A DNA stretch of 64,000 bases from Imtechella halotolerans (GCF_028743515.2 NZ_CP117969.2:1769501-1833500); one strand, 5' to 3'. Positions 8,645 through 18,239 are shown, counted from the stretch's first letter. Numbers and translations: made by a program. Notes: generated by a model not told the origin, from the letters alone.

Positions 8645-10405
8645 ATGAAAGAACTTCAGTTCCTTAACAAATATTTTTACAAATATAAGTATCAACTTCT
8701 GCTGGGTATCCTTATTACAATTATTGCACGGGTGTTTTCACTAGTAATGCCTGAATATGTACAATACTCATTGGATGCCGTTGAAAACCATATTTTGGCA
8801 GGTAATAATGATTTTGAAGCGGTAAAGAAAAAGCTAATTAACTACATTCTAATAATTGTTGGATCTGCTTTCCTGTCAGGAATTTTTACATTCTGGATGC
8901 GTCAAACCATTATTAATATTTCTCGTTACATTGAGTTTGACTTAAAAAATGAAATTTTCAAACAATATGAACGATTGTCTCAAAACTTCTATAAAAAGAA
9001 TCGAACGGGTGACTTAATGAACCGTGTAAGTGAAGATGTCAGTCGAGTACGGATGTATGCTGGACCAGCAATAATGTACAGTGTACAAACTGTTACTTTA
9101 TTTTTATGTGTAATTCCTTTAATGTTTTACACATCTCCCATCCTAGCTTTGTATACCCTTATACCTTTACCTATTTTATCCGTTTTAATCTATTACATTA
9201 GCAGAACAATTCACAAACGTACTACAGTAGTTCAAGAATACCTATCTGAACTTTCTACGTTTTCACAAGAAACATTTTCTGGAATTGGAGTTATCAAAGC
9301 ATATAGCATTGAAGGTCGCATTAACGAAGATGTACATAGACTTGCAGAAGAAGGAAAAGAGAAGAGTATGCATTTAGCCAAAGTACAAGCCTGGTTCTTC
9401 CCTCTTATGCTTTTGCTAATTGGTCTTAGCAATGTATTCGTAATTTTCATTGGAGGTAAGCTATATATTGATGGTCAAATCGAAACCGTGGGTGTTATAG
9501 CCAAGTTCACCATATATGTACTAATGCTTACTTGGCCTGTAGCGACTGTCGGATGGGTAAGTTCTATAGTGCAGCAAGCAGAAGCTTCCCAAAAACGTAT
9601 AAACGAATTCCTAAAAGTAGTTCCACAAATCCAAAATTTGCAACAAGAACCTACAACCATTGATGGAAATATTGAATTCCGAAATGTTTCATTCACCTAT
9701 GAAGATACCAATATTCAAGCTTTAAACAATATCTCCTTCACAATACAGAAAGGAGAAACCGTTGCTTTCATAGGAAAAACAGGTTCCGGAAAATCGACCA
9801 TTTTAGATTTGATAAGCCGTATGTATGACACTAGTGAAGGAACAGTATATATTGATCAAACACCAATTAAAGAAGTAAACCTTTTGAGCCTTCGTGGTGC
9901 AATAGGTGCAGTACCTCAAGATGCATTTTTATTTTCAGATAGTATAAAGAACAATATAAAATTTGGTAAGGAAACAGCAACCGATGAAGAAGTAATACTG
10001 GCAGCAAAAAAAGCTGCTGTTCACAAGAACATTAAAAAATTTAAAGATCAGTATGATACTGTTTTAGGAGAACGAGGAATTACCCTTAGTGGCGGACAAA
10101 AACAGCGAGTTTCTATCGCTCGAGCAATTATTAAAGATGATGCAACTATCTATTTATTTGATGATTGTCTCTCAGCTGTTGATACTGAAACTGAAGAAGA
10201 AATTCTTAATAACCTAATGAAGGTTGCTGATAAAAAGACCACCATAATAGTCAGTCATCGCATTTCTTCTGCTAAAAATGCAGACAAAATATTCATTTTA
10301 GACAAAGGTCAAATTGTTCAGCAAGGATCTCACAATCAGCTCATAAATCAAGATGGATATTACAAAGAACTGTATATCGCGCAATTGGCTGCAAAAGAAA
10401 GCTAA
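8645..10405 (+). CDS. ABC transporter, fused permease and ATP-binding protein (exporter type)
   Basis: 586 residues with a six-helix transmembrane domain (about residues 15-310) followed by a nucleotide-binding domain: Walker A GKTGSGKST, Q-loop AVPQDAFLF, signature LSGGQKQR, Walker B ending in LFDDCLSAVD, and switch His in VSHRISS. The usual Walker B Glu appears as Asp (FDD), which in heterodimeric exporters marks a weakened site; no partner half-transporter is next to it. Likely an inner-membrane exporter of lipid or drug-like substrates in the MsbA/LmrA group. The substrate cannot be told. Confidence 0.9.
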   Translation: MKELQFLNKYFYKYKYQLLLGILITIIARVFSLVMPEYVQYSLDAVENHILAGNNDFEAVKKKLINYILIIVGSAFLSGIFTFWMRQTIINISRYIEFDLKNEIFKQYERLSQNFYKKNRTGDLMNRVSEDVSRVRMYAGPAIMYSVQTVTLFLCVIPLMFYTSPILALYTLIPLPILSVLIYYISRTIHKRTTVVQEYLSELSTFSQETFSGIGVIKAYSIEGRINEDVHRLAEEGKEKSMHLAKVQAWFFPLMLLLIGLSNVFVIFIGGKLYIDGQIETVGVIAKFTIYVLMLTWPVATVGWVSSIVQQAEASQKRINEFLKVVPQIQNLQQEPTTIDGNIEFRNVSFTYEDTNIQALNNISFTIQKGETVAFIGKTGSGKSTILDLISRMYDTSEGTVYIDQTPIKEVNLLSLRGAIGAVPQDAFLFSDSIKNNIKFGKETATDEEVILAAKKAAVHKNIKKFKDQYDTVLGERGITLSGGQKQRVSIARAIIKDDATIYLFDDCLSAVDTETEEEILNNLMKVADKKTTIIVSHRISSAKNADKIFILDKGQIVQQGSHNQLINQDGYYKELYIAQLAAKES

Positions 10406-10482
10406 CAATTTTTTGGATGATTTCATTTTTTTTTTCATTTTTGATTGGCAATTAAGCCATCCAAAAAAGTATTTGAGAGACT

Positions 10483-10851
10483 ATGAGTGACAAAGAACTA
10501 TTAGAAAAAGATGAGATTTTCTCAAAAGTATTAAGAGCAGGAAGAAGAACTTACTTCTTTGATGTAAGAGCCACCAAAGCTGGGGATTATTACCTAACCA
10601 TTACGGAGAGTAAAAAATTCACCCATGATGATGGTTCATTTCACTACAAAAAACACAAAATATACCTATACAAAGAAGACTTCTCTTCTTTCAAAGAAAT
10701 TCTCGACGAAATGACTGGGTATGTTTTTGATGAAAAAGGTGAGGAAGTAATTTCTGAACGCCATCAAAAAGACTTTAAAAGAGAATTTACCACTGAAAAC
10801 GGTGAAGTTTCAACAGAAAATTTTACCGATATTAATTTTGACGATATTTAA
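10483..10851 (+). CDS. PUR-alpha-like nucleic-acid-binding protein (DUF3276)
   Basis: 122 residues. The core from FSKVLRAGRRTYFFDVRATKAGDYYLTI through HKIYLYKEDFSSFKEILDEM has the beta-beta-beta-beta-alpha pattern of a PUR repeat, as in the borrelial regulator BpuR. Related proteins bind single-stranded DNA and RNA. The acidic C-terminal tail (ending FDDI) is not part of the fold. It stands between an ABC exporter and an M14 peptidase and has its own terminator. Targets are unknown. Confidence 0.82.
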   Translation: MSDKELLEKDEIFSKVLRAGRRTYFFDVRATKAGDYYLTITESKKFTHDDGSFHYKKHKIYLYKEDFSSFKEILDEMTGYVFDEKGEEVISERHQKDFKREFTTENGEVSTENFTDINFDDI

Positions 10852-10876
10852 TGTTAAAACTTCTCTAAAAAGCTTT

Positions 10877-10907
10877 AACCGTTTACCTTTTCGTAAACGG
10901 TTTTTTT
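10877..10907 (+). terminator. Rho-independent terminator after the PUR-like gene
   Basis: The 10-bp stem AACCGTTTAC/GTAAACGGTT with a 6-base loop is followed by an unbroken T run. Confidence 0.9.
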
Positions 10908-10941
10908 ATTTTTACTCGACAACCAAATTCAATTAAATCAA

Positions 10942-13455
10942 ATGAAAAAAGCACTTCTATTACTACTGTTTTCCTTCCAGTACCTTTTAGCTCAAGAAAC
11001 TCCCACTTTGGATTATTATTTACCCAAAGATGTGACTTATAATAAGGATATTCCAACACCAGAAAAAATCCTGGGCTATCAGGTTGGTCAATGGCATGTT
11101 ACCCACGATAAACTCGTAGAATATATGCGAGCTCTTGCAGAAGCTTCTGATAGAATCACCATAGAAACTAGAGGTACAACTTTTGAAACCAGACCACTAA
11201 TTCTACTTACAATTACCTCTGCAAAAAATCATCAAAACCTAGATCAAATTCGTAAAGATCATGTAGCACTTACAGACAATGACAATACGAACATTTCACA
11301 AATGCCAGCCGTTGTTTATCAGGGATTCTCTATCCATGGAAATGAACCTAGCGGATCTAATGCTGCTTTAGTTGCGGCATATTATTTAGCTGCTGCACAA
11401 GGACCTAAAATAGAATCGTTACTTAATGACGTAGTTATCCTTTTTGATCCTTCTTTAAATCCCGATGGGCTTCAGAGATTCGCCTATTGGGCTAACACCA
11501 ACAGAAATATGAATCTTACTGCGGACCCTAATGATCGTGAATATAGTGAGGTTTGGCCAGGGGGACGAACTAATCATTATTGGTTTGATATGAATCGTGA
11601 TTGGCTCCCAGTACAATTACCAGAAAGTCGTGCACGTATTGAAACCTACCATCAATGGCTTCCAAATATACTAACTGACCATCACGAAATGGGGACCAAT
11701 TCAACTTTCTTCTTTCAGCCAGGTGTTCCTGAACGTGTACATCCATTGACACCAAAAAAGAACCAAGAACTCACACTAGACATTGCCCAATATCATATAA
11801 AAGCCTTAGACAATATAGGTTCTTTATACTACGCTCAAGAAAGTTTTGATGACTACTACTATGGTAAAGGATCTACATTTCCAGATATCAACGGTGGAAT
11901 TGGAATTCTTTTTGAGCAAGGAAGTTCTAGGGGCCATATTCAAGAAAGTGATAATGGACTACTCACTTTTGCATTCACTATACGAAATCAGTTCGTAACA
12001 GCATTATCAACACTGGAAGCCGCTCAAGGTCTTCGCACCGAACTTCTAACTTATCAACGTGATTTCTATAAAAATGTTCGTACCAACAACGCTAAGAACA
12101 AAACCAAAGCTTATGTGTTTGGTGACGAAAAGGATGCAGCCAAAACCTTTCATCTAGCAGAAGTACTTAACAGGCATAAAATAGAGGTTCATGAAGTGGC
12201 TAATGATTTTACTCAAAACGGGAAAAAATTTAAAAAAGGATATAGCTATATCGTACCTACCAATCAAAAGAACAGTACAATACTTCAAGCGATGTTTGAA
12301 AAACGTACAACTTTTCAAGATAGCCTATTTTATGACATCTCAGGTTGGACCTTCCCTTATGCCTTTAACGTAGACTATGCGGAATTATCAAATCTCCAAC
12401 ATGCTGGTGGGAAAATTGAAAACCTAACTCTACCTAATGGTGTGGTATCTTCTAAAAGCAACTACGCCTATATTTTTGAATGGCATGAATACTATACCCC
12501 AGAAGCCTTATACAAGATTCTTGATAAAGGGATTAGAGCAAAGGTTGGAAAAACTCCTTTTACACTTCAAGGCACCACCTATGATTACGGAACAATTATG
12601 ATTCCTGTCCAAAATCAATTACTTAACAGTGATGAATTATACACATTTTTACAAGATGTGGCTAAAGAGAGTCATCTAAACATCAGAGCGGTTAGTACTG
12701 GGTTTTCAGATGGAATTGATCTAGGGAGCAATGATTTTATAACCTTAAAACTTCCTAAAATAGGAATTATTACAGGAAGTGGAATCACCTCTTATGACGC
12801 TGGAGAAACATGGCATCTACTTGACACCCGATACAACATTCCAATTAGTAAACTTGATTTATCTAATTTCAATAGAATGAATTTAGATAAGTATACTACT
12901 ATTATTTTACACAATAGTTTTGGTGGTGCTTTGGATGAAACTGCCAAACGTAAATTACAAACGTGGGTTCGAAACGGTGGTACCTTAATAGGGTATAGAA
13001 ATGCAGCCAATTGGTTATCTGAAAATGACTTTATGAATCTGGAATTTAGAAAGAAGGACCGAAATGCAGAAAATATTTCTTATGAGAATCGCAACAAATA
13101 CTCAGGGGCACAAGTAACTGGTGGAGCTCTATTTGAAACGAAAATTGACCGTAGTCATCCTATAAATTTCGGATATAAGAACACATCTTTGGCCCTTTTC
13201 AGAAATACAAATATTTATATTGAACCTAATAAAAACAGCTATAATAATCCAATTCAATATTCCAATTCTCCTTTAATAAGTGGGTATATCTCTGAAGAAA
13301 ATTTAGAGTTATTAAAAGGAGCTGTTCCATTTCAAGTACAACGAATGGGGAATGGAAAAGTGGCTGTATTCACAGATAACACTAACTTTAGAGCTTTTTG
13401 GTTTGGAACAAATAAACTTCTAATGAATGCTATTTTCTTTGCCGATATGATGTAA
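10942..13455 (+). CDS. Secreted M14-family zinc carboxypeptidase-like protein
   Basis: 837 residues with a Sec signal peptide ending LLAQ (about residue 18). The M14 domain (about 60-350) shows the zinc site H-x-x-E in SIHGNEPSG, the substrate-site segment NPDGLQRFAYWANTNRNMN, and a HHEMG segment near residue 250. The remaining half contains a glutamine-amidotransferase-like fold region (GIITGSGITSYDAGE, residues about 610-700) typical of large Bacteroidota M14 proteins. It probably degrades peptides in the periplasm or outside the cell. Its last 26 bases overlap the convergent acyltransferase gene. Confidence 0.85.
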   Translation: MKKALLLLLFSFQYLLAQETPTLDYYLPKDVTYNKDIPTPEKILGYQVGQWHVTHDKLVEYMRALAEASDRITIETRGTTFETRPLILLTITSAKNHQNLDQIRKDHVALTDNDNTNISQMPAVVYQGFSIHGNEPSGSNAALVAAYYLAAAQGPKIESLLNDVVILFDPSLNPDGLQRFAYWANTNRNMNLTADPNDREYSEVWPGGRTNHYWFDMNRDWLPVQLPESRARIETYHQWLPNILTDHHEMGTNSTFFFQPGVPERVHPLTPKKNQELTLDIAQYHIKALDNIGSLYYAQESFDDYYYGKGSTFPDINGGIGILFEQGSSRGHIQESDNGLLTFAFTIRNQFVTALSTLEAAQGLRTELLTYQRDFYKNVRTNNAKNKTKAYVFGDEKDAAKTFHLAEVLNRHKIEVHEVANDFTQNGKKFKKGYSYIVPTNQKNSTILQAMFEKRTTFQDSLFYDISGWTFPYAFNVDYAELSNLQHAGGKIENLTLPNGVVSSKSNYAYIFEWHEYYTPEALYKILDKGIRAKVGKTPFTLQGTTYDYGTIMIPVQNQLLNSDELYTFLQDVAKESHLNIRAVSTGFSDGIDLGSNDFITLKLPKIGIITGSGITSYDAGETWHLLDTRYNIPISKLDLSNFNRMNLDKYTTIILHNSFGGALDETAKRKLQTWVRNGGTLIGYRNAANWLSENDFMNLEFRKKDRNAENISYENRNKYSGAQVTGGALFETKIDRSHPINFGYKNTSLALFRNTNIYIEPNKNSYNNPIQYSNSPLISGYISEENLELLKGAVPFQVQRMGNGKVAVFTDNTNFRAFWFGTNKLLMNAIFFADMM

Positions 13456-14485
13456 ATCTAACCTCAGAAACTATCCCCGCTAAAGCTATAGAAAAACCTA
13501 GGTAAATGATTGCTGCGGTGGAATTCCAAATCCAGGCAATAGCAATAGATTGAAAAACATAAAACAAAGGAACTACTGAAATTCCCAAAGCGAACCTGAA
13601 TGTATCAATAAATTCAGGTTCGCTTATTTTTGGTCTAATACCCCATCTCCAAAGTATATAGGGAAGCCATGTGTTAATTAATAATAACCTTTTACGAAAT
13701 AATGTTTTTTTCATTACCTCGCCTTTCCTATCATAGGTTCTAAAATTTTTACTTATAATGGTTTCATTAACAACTTCAGGATTTAAAAAATCAACCTGTC
13801 CATCCAAAAGCAATGACTCTACCTCATCATACTCCAATGTCAATGGGATATGAGTAGTAAGTTTGGTTAGTGCCGAATGTACATCTGTTCGTAGCAATTT
13901 AACAGCATCGCGAGGAGATAAATTCAAATATTCATTGGCAAGTAAAGGTCTTCCGTAGTTCACTGAAACTTTAGAAGGGAACTGAGTTGGTTTATCGTAA
14001 TTAACGCCCACGGGAACTATATACAATTCACGTTCTGGATATCTATTTAACATTTCCATTACAATTCGAGTAAATCCCTTACTAAGAGGCCTTACCCTTC
14101 TTTGTAGATTATGATTTCCCTCTGGAAAAATAAGAATGGCTTTTTGATTTTTTAGTAATAAAACACAACGCTCAAAAATTTCATTATTAAGCAATATACT
14201 ATCAAAACCATCTCTAATACGATAAATAGGCAGCATTTGTAATCGAGTGAGCAATGTAGCGTAAATTGGCCTTTTAAACACAGCTGCTCTAGCTAAAAAA
14301 TGGGTATCACGCTTATTACTTACACCTATTACCAATGGATCTATCAACCCATTTTGGTGATTGCTCACAAATAATACAGCTCCCTTTCTAGGAATATTAC
14401 ATTGCCCATTTATTTTGAAATCCGTATAATAGAACTGAAAAGCTAACTTAATATAAAGCTTAACACACCGTTGCAGGGAACTCAT
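13430..14485 (-). CDS. 1-acyl-sn-glycerol-3-phosphate acyltransferase family protein (PlsC-like)
   Basis: 351 residues. The acyltransferase domain is N-terminal: SNHQNGLIDPLV carries the catalytic His and Asp in the H-x5-D spacing seen in the GPAT/DHAPAT-like branch (the bacterial PlsC norm is H-x4-D), and FPEGNH is the glycerol-phosphate-binding block. Two membrane helices near the C-terminus (about 285-340) anchor it. It should acylate a lysophospholipid or glycerol phosphate at the inner membrane. The ATG overlaps the stop of the upstream transporter gene by 4 bases (ATGA), so translation is probably coupled. Confidence 0.85.
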   Translation of the reverse strand: MSSLQRCVKLYIKLAFQFYYTDFKINGQCNIPRKGAVLFVSNHQNGLIDPLVIGVSNKRDTHFLARAAVFKRPIYATLLTRLQMLPIYRIRDGFDSILLNNEIFERCVLLLKNQKAILIFPEGNHNLQRRVRPLSKGFTRIVMEMLNRYPERELYIVPVGVNYDKPTQFPSKVSVNYGRPLLANEYLNLSPRDAVKLLRTDVHSALTKLTTHIPLTLEYDEVESLLLDGQVDFLNPEVVNETIISKNFRTYDRKGEVMKKTLFRKRLLLINTWLPYILWRWGIRPKISEPEFIDTFRFALGISVVPLFYVFQSIAIAWIWNSTAAIIYLGFSIALAGIVSEVRFTSYRQRK

Positions 14486-15396
14486 ATTGGTATTTTTTTT
14501 GCTTCTGATCTACTCCAGATATAAGCTAGCAATAATCCAGAAAAAATATGCCAGATTCCCCAAAAAGCAGTCACCAAAGCCATACCTCCCAACCCTTCAA
14601 AAAAAGTAAAGATGAGTAACAATCCCAATCCTGAATTTTGAATGCCTGTTTCAATTGCAATAGTCTTTGTGTTTCGAGTGGATAAACCAGTTAATTTGGC
14701 AATGGAAAAACCTGAAAAAACTGCCAAAGCATTGTGAACTAAGACTAAGGCAAATACGTAATGTATATAAGAAAAAAAGATCTCTAAATTATTAATGAAG
14801 GCCAAGATAACAAGCAAAACAAACACAAAGATGGATCCAACTTTAAAATAAGGTGCTACTTTTAATACAAAACGCATAGCATAATATCGAGTCAGCATCC
14901 CAAAAATTAGTGGAACAATCAATAAGAAAACTATGGTCCAAAATATATCCATAGGATGTAAAGCAACCTTTTTTAACAAAGTGGCTGTTGGGGGGTACAT
15001 GCCACCCCACAGCTCCAAATTAAAAGGAACAAAAAAGATTGCCAACACGGTTGCAAAGGCAGTTAGACTGACAGACAAAGCATTATTTCCTCCAGCCAGG
15101 TGAGTCATAAAATTTGAGATATTCCCTCCTGGACAAGCCGCAACTAGAATCATTCCTAAGGCAATACTTGGTGAAGGTTTTAATATCCAAATCAACATAA
15201 AGGTTACCAAAGGCAAAAGAATAAACTGAGATAGTAGTCCTACAATTATAGGTTTAGGCCTAAATAGCAATTGCTTAAAATCGCTAGGAGAAATATCCAT
15301 TGCTACCCCATACATCACCAACGCTAATGCTATATTAAGCCCCCAGAGAGCATCCGTTGAAAAATTTATTGTTACTTGATCTAGGGGTGTTAACAA
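14482..15396 (-). CDS. Bile acid:sodium symporter family (BASS) transporter
   Basis: 304 residues with about nine hydrophobic helices. The motifs AACPGGNISNFMTHLAGGN and ETGIQNSGLGLLL are the two crossed helices that bind sodium in this family. Substrates in bacteria include bile acid analogues and organic anions such as pantoate; here it is unknown. The best start is TTG at 15396, 12 bases after the csaA-like stop with AGAAG upstream; the first in-frame ATG lies within helix 1. Confidence 0.88.
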   Translation of the reverse strand: MLTPLDQVTINFSTDALWGLNIALALVMYGVAMDISPSDFKQLLFRPKPIIVGLLSQFILLPLVTFMLIWILKPSPSIALGMILVAACPGGNISNFMTHLAGGNNALSVSLTAFATVLAIFFVPFNLELWGGMYPPTATLLKKVALHPMDIFWTIVFLLIVPLIFGMLTRYYAMRFVLKVAPYFKVGSIFVFVLLVILAFINNLEIFFSYIHYVFALVLVHNALAVFSGFSIAKLTGLSTRNTKTIAIETGIQNSGLGLLLIFTFFEGLGGMALVTAFWGIWHIFSGLLLAYIWSRSEAKKIPI

Positions 15397-15408
15397 TTTA
15401 CTTCTGAA

Positions 15409-15744
15409 TTAAGAAATTCGCCATCCATTTGGAATTGAATGTGTAGGTTCTAGAAGAACTACGTCACCTTGATCTCCAACAGCACCCATCACTAAACATT
15501 CACTCATAAAGTTTGCAATTTGTTTTTTAGGAAAATTTACAACTGCTATTATCTGCCTATTAAGTAATTCTTCTTTATGGTATCTCTTTGTTATTTGTGC
15601 TGAAGACTTCCTAATTCCTAATTGACTTCCAAAGTCAATAGTAAGTTGAAAAGCCGGCTTTCGCGCATTAGGAAAATCATTAACTTCAATGATCGTACCT
15701 ACTCGCATTTCTACTTTTTCAAAATCATTCCAAGTGATTTCCAT
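15409..15744 (-). CDS. tRNA-binding domain protein, CsaA-like
   Basis: 111 residues from the ATG at 15744, equal to CsaA of other bacteria. The OB-fold shows FEKVEMRVGTIIEV, NARKPAFQLTIDFG, QIIAVVNFPKKQIANFMSECLVMG and the C-terminal SIPNGWRI. CsaA is a dimeric cytosolic protein with chaperone-like and tRNA-binding properties. The frame is open back to a TTG at 15855, giving a hydrophobic leader that the family does not have, so the shorter start is preferred. Confidence 0.85.
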   Translation of the reverse strand: MEITWNDFEKVEMRVGTIIEVNDFPNARKPAFQLTIDFGSQLGIRKSSAQITKRYHKEELLNRQIIAVVNFPKKQIANFMSECLVMGAVGDQGDVVLLEPTHSIPNGWRIS

Positions 15745-15871
15745 TGTGTTACATTTAACGTATTTAAAAGGAAGCACCCGAATTGAAGACAAAATCAAAA
15801 AAAGTATCAGGAGCATTCTCGAAACAAACATACTAGAACTCCTTTTGGTTTGCAAATTAGATAGATGATTT

Positions 15872-16174
15872 TTAGTGTATTTTTAGCTTATCAAGCATTT
15901 CCCTAGAAATTTCACCAGCATATACACCATAGGCATCCAAAAGCAATCCCTTTTCACCTCTGGCAGTTTCTATAGCATATAATATAGCATTATCATCAGG
16001 ATTAGTATTACCTTCAAATCTATACACACATACCACGGTAAGATCAGATGCTGGAATATGACTCTTTTTTTGACTATTCAAAATACCTTTATCTTGCAAG
16101 TTATAATCATAGGTAAAACCTTCCTGTTTTAATGCGTTAATGGCTTCCGAAAGAGTTTCATAGGCTACTTTCAT
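15872..16174 (-). CDS. Small conserved Bacteroidota protein (often named phosphoribosylpyrophosphate synthetase)
   Basis: 100 residues beginning MKVAYETLSEAINALKQEG and containing VYRFEGNTNPDDNAILYAIE, a block that recurs in small Bacteroidota proteins. The database name 'phosphoribosylpyrophosphate synthetase' for this family is not supported by any PRPP synthetase motif or by its length. Cytosolic, function unknown. It lies 16 bases upstream of the csaA-like frame on the same strand. Confidence 0.75.
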   Translation of the reverse strand: MKVAYETLSEAINALKQEGFTYDYNLQDKGILNSQKKSHIPASDLTVVCVYRFEGNTNPDDNAILYAIETARGEKGLLLDAYGVYAGEISREMLDKLKIH

Positions 16175-16358
16175 TGGTTTCAGTTTTTAATTTGATAAGA
16201 AGAATAAATCAATTAAGTTGCAAGCTGTGCAAAGAAATTCTTACTGTTAAAATTATAGGATATATCTAATAGCTCCTAACAGTGTATAGGTACTATAGTA
16301 AAGGTACAAAAAAAAGACAATCCTAATTTTATTTTAGTTAGTCCACTTATTACCCTCT

Positions 16359-16823
16359 CTATTTATTTCCAAACAAACTATTAATAACCCATGCTGGGCC
16401 AATAAGTAAAAACTGAATGTCTTTCAAAAAAGAAGGTTTCTTACCTTCTAATTTATGTCCATAAAATTGACCTATCCAAGCAATGACAAAAATGCTCAAT
16501 GAAGCTATCCATAAAGTGACAACTGACCCTAGATAGTAATTTCCAATTATACATAACATTGAAAAAATCAACATCTTTATTCCCATTGCAAAGGATAAGC
16601 GAACGTAGAAAAACAACACTAATAATATGACTGGTGCAGCCCAATTCTCAAGAATAAAGTTAGTCCCTGGAATAAGTTCTTCTAAGAAAGTAGCAGGAAT
16701 ACTCATTAGTAATCCAACAATGGAAAAGAAAATGACTGGTACGCATATATAATGTATCCCCTTATTTATCTTATTTTGATGAGATATTGAGTATTCATCA
16801 AACCAATGATTAAGTGTTTTCAT
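16359..16823 (-). CDS. Mpo1/YGL010w-like membrane protein (DUF962)
   Basis: 154 residues with four predicted membrane helices. The N-terminus MKTLNHWFDEYSISHQNKINKGIHYICVP holds the family's conserved H-x-N...N-x-x-I-H pattern. In yeast, Mpo1 is an iron-dependent dioxygenase in 2-hydroxy fatty acid alpha-oxidation; whether the bacterial homologues do the same is not shown. The four His residues needed for metal binding are partly seen (H15, H24, H124). Confidence 0.82.
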   Translation of the reverse strand: MKTLNHWFDEYSISHQNKINKGIHYICVPVIFFSIVGLLMSIPATFLEELIPGTNFILENWAAPVILLVLFFYVRLSFAMGIKMLIFSMLCIIGNYYLGSVVTLWIASLSIFVIAWIGQFYGHKLEGKKPSFLKDIQFLLIGPAWVINSLFGNK

Positions 16824-16844
16824 ACCTATCTGTTTTTGATTTTG

Positions 16845-16852
16845 TAATTTTG
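16845..16852 (+). promoter_or_regulatory. Candidate -7 promoter box for the thioredoxin-like gene
   Basis: TAATTTTG matches TAnnTTTG, 59 bases before the ATG at 16912. No -33 TTG at normal spacing. Confidence 0.35.
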
Positions 16853-16911
16853 AAGATACATTAATTTTTCATTCAACTCACAATTTTCTTATTTCAATTT
16901 AGACCGAAATT

Positions 16912-17469
16912 ATGGCAAACACTCCAAGTAATATGATTCCACTAGGAACTAAAGCTCCTGATTTTAACCTCCCAGACACGATCTCTGGAAACACTTACTC
17001 CTTAAATAATCTCAAAGGAGACAAGGCAACTGTTATCATGTTCATTTGCAACCATTGCCCTTTTGTTAAACATATAAATAATCAACTGGTTCTTCTGGCT
17101 TCAGAATACAAATTAAATGGTGTAAGCTTTATAGCAATTTCCAGTAACGACGCTATGGCATACCCACAGGATGGTCCTGAGTTAATGAAAAAAAATGCCA
17201 GGGAAAATTCCTATAATTTTCCATATTTATACGATCAAACGCAGCAAACGGCTATAGACTACGATGCCGCCTGTACACCTGATTTCTATATATTTGACCA
17301 TACACTTTCCTTAGTTTATAGAGGTCAATTGGACGATTCTAGACCAGGAAACTCAATACCCGTTACTGGCCGCGACATTAGAATGGCTTTAAATAATCTT
17401 CTAGAGAATAGATCAATAGATAAAGATCAAAAACCAAGTCTGGGATGTAATATTAAATGGAAAATTTAA
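16912..17469 (+). CDS. Thioredoxin-family redoxin (AhpC/TSA-like)
   Basis: 185 residues. The redoxin fold starts with GTKAPDFNLPDT, and the active-site motif is ICNHCPFVKH (C-x-x-C), a subgroup distinct from classical thioredoxins. Further conserved parts are ISSNDAMAYPQDGPE and ACTPDFYIFD, with the cis-Pro. No signal peptide is seen, so it is cytosolic. Probably a thiol-disulfide reductase or peroxidase; the exact substrate is unknown. It is followed by a peroxiredoxin gene 73 bases later. Confidence 0.87.
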   Translation: MANTPSNMIPLGTKAPDFNLPDTISGNTYSLNNLKGDKATVIMFICNHCPFVKHINNQLVLLASEYKLNGVSFIAISSNDAMAYPQDGPELMKKNARENSYNFPYLYDQTQQTAIDYDAACTPDFYIFDHTLSLVYRGQLDDSRPGNSIPVTGRDIRMALNNLLENRSIDKDQKPSLGCNIKWKI

Positions 17470-17508
17470 TTTTTTAATATTTTTAACTTATTAATCTATT
17501 AATTCTAT

Positions 17509-17516
17509 TACTTTTG
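17509..17516 (+). promoter_or_regulatory. Candidate -7 promoter box for the peroxiredoxin gene
   Basis: TACTTTTG matches TAnnTTTG, 26 bases before the ATG at 17543. The -33 region is AT-rich without a clean TTG. Confidence 0.45.
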
Positions 17517-17542
17517 TAGACTAATATTAAATAATGATCATC

Positions 17543-18184
17543 ATGTCTACATTACGTTTAGGAGATAAGGCTCCCAATTTTCAAGCTCAAACTTCAGAAG
17601 GACCTATTGATTTTTACGAATATTTAGGAGATGGTTGGGGAGTATTATTCTCACATCCTGCTGATTACACCCCAGTTTGTACAACTGAACTTGGAACAGT
17701 AGCCAAGTACAAAATTGAATTTGAAAAAAGAAACACCAAGGTTATCGCCTTAAGTGTAGATGGACTTGAGTCTCATAAAGGTTGGATTAAAGACATAAAT
17801 GAAACCCAAAACACACAAGTTAACTTTCCCATTATTGCCGATGAAGATAGAAAAGTTTCTGATCTCTATGACATGATTCACCCCAACGCGAATGAAACAT
17901 TTACAGTTCGTTCCGTATTTGTTATCGGTCCGGATAAAACAATAAAGTTAATTATTACTTATCCAGCTTCAACAGGTCGTAATTTTGACGAATTATTACG
18001 TGTTATAGATTCACTTCAACTCACTGCCTATCAAAAAGTAGCTACCCCTGCCAATTGGAATCAAGGACAAGATGTTGTTATCAGTCCATCAGTGAGTAAT
18101 GAAGAAGCCAAGATATTATTTCCAAAAGGATTTACAGAAGTTAAACCTTACTTAAGATTAACTCCCCAGCCAGTGAGTAAATAA
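17543..18184 (+). CDS. 1-Cys (Prx6-type) peroxiredoxin
   Basis: 213 residues from the ATG at 17543 (an ATG three codons earlier, at 17534, is also possible). The peroxidatic Cys is in the motif DYTPVCTTELG near residue 44; RSVFVIGPDKTIK and the long C-terminal extension (about residues 165-213) mark the Prx6 subgroup. It reduces hydrogen peroxide and alkyl peroxides in the cytosol. The neighbouring redoxin may supply electrons, which is an inference. Confidence 0.92.
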   Translation: MSTLRLGDKAPNFQAQTSEGPIDFYEYLGDGWGVLFSHPADYTPVCTTELGTVAKYKIEFEKRNTKVIALSVDGLESHKGWIKDINETQNTQVNFPIIADEDRKVSDLYDMIHPNANETFTVRSVFVIGPDKTIKLIITYPASTGRNFDELLRVIDSLQLTAYQKVATPANWNQGQDVVISPSVSNEEAKILFPKGFTEVKPYLRLTPQPVSK

Positions 18185-18211
18185 CACATGGGAGAATTGC
18201 TATGAAAATGG

Positions 18212-18239
18212 AAAAAGTCTGTTAAGTCAGACTTTTTTT
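18212..18239. terminator. Bidirectional terminator between peroxiredoxin and DinB-like genes
   Basis: The stem AAAAAGTCTG/CAGACTTTTT (10 bp) is flanked by A and T runs, so it can end both convergent transcripts. The DinB-like stop codon is inside the plus-strand T run. Confidence 0.88.
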
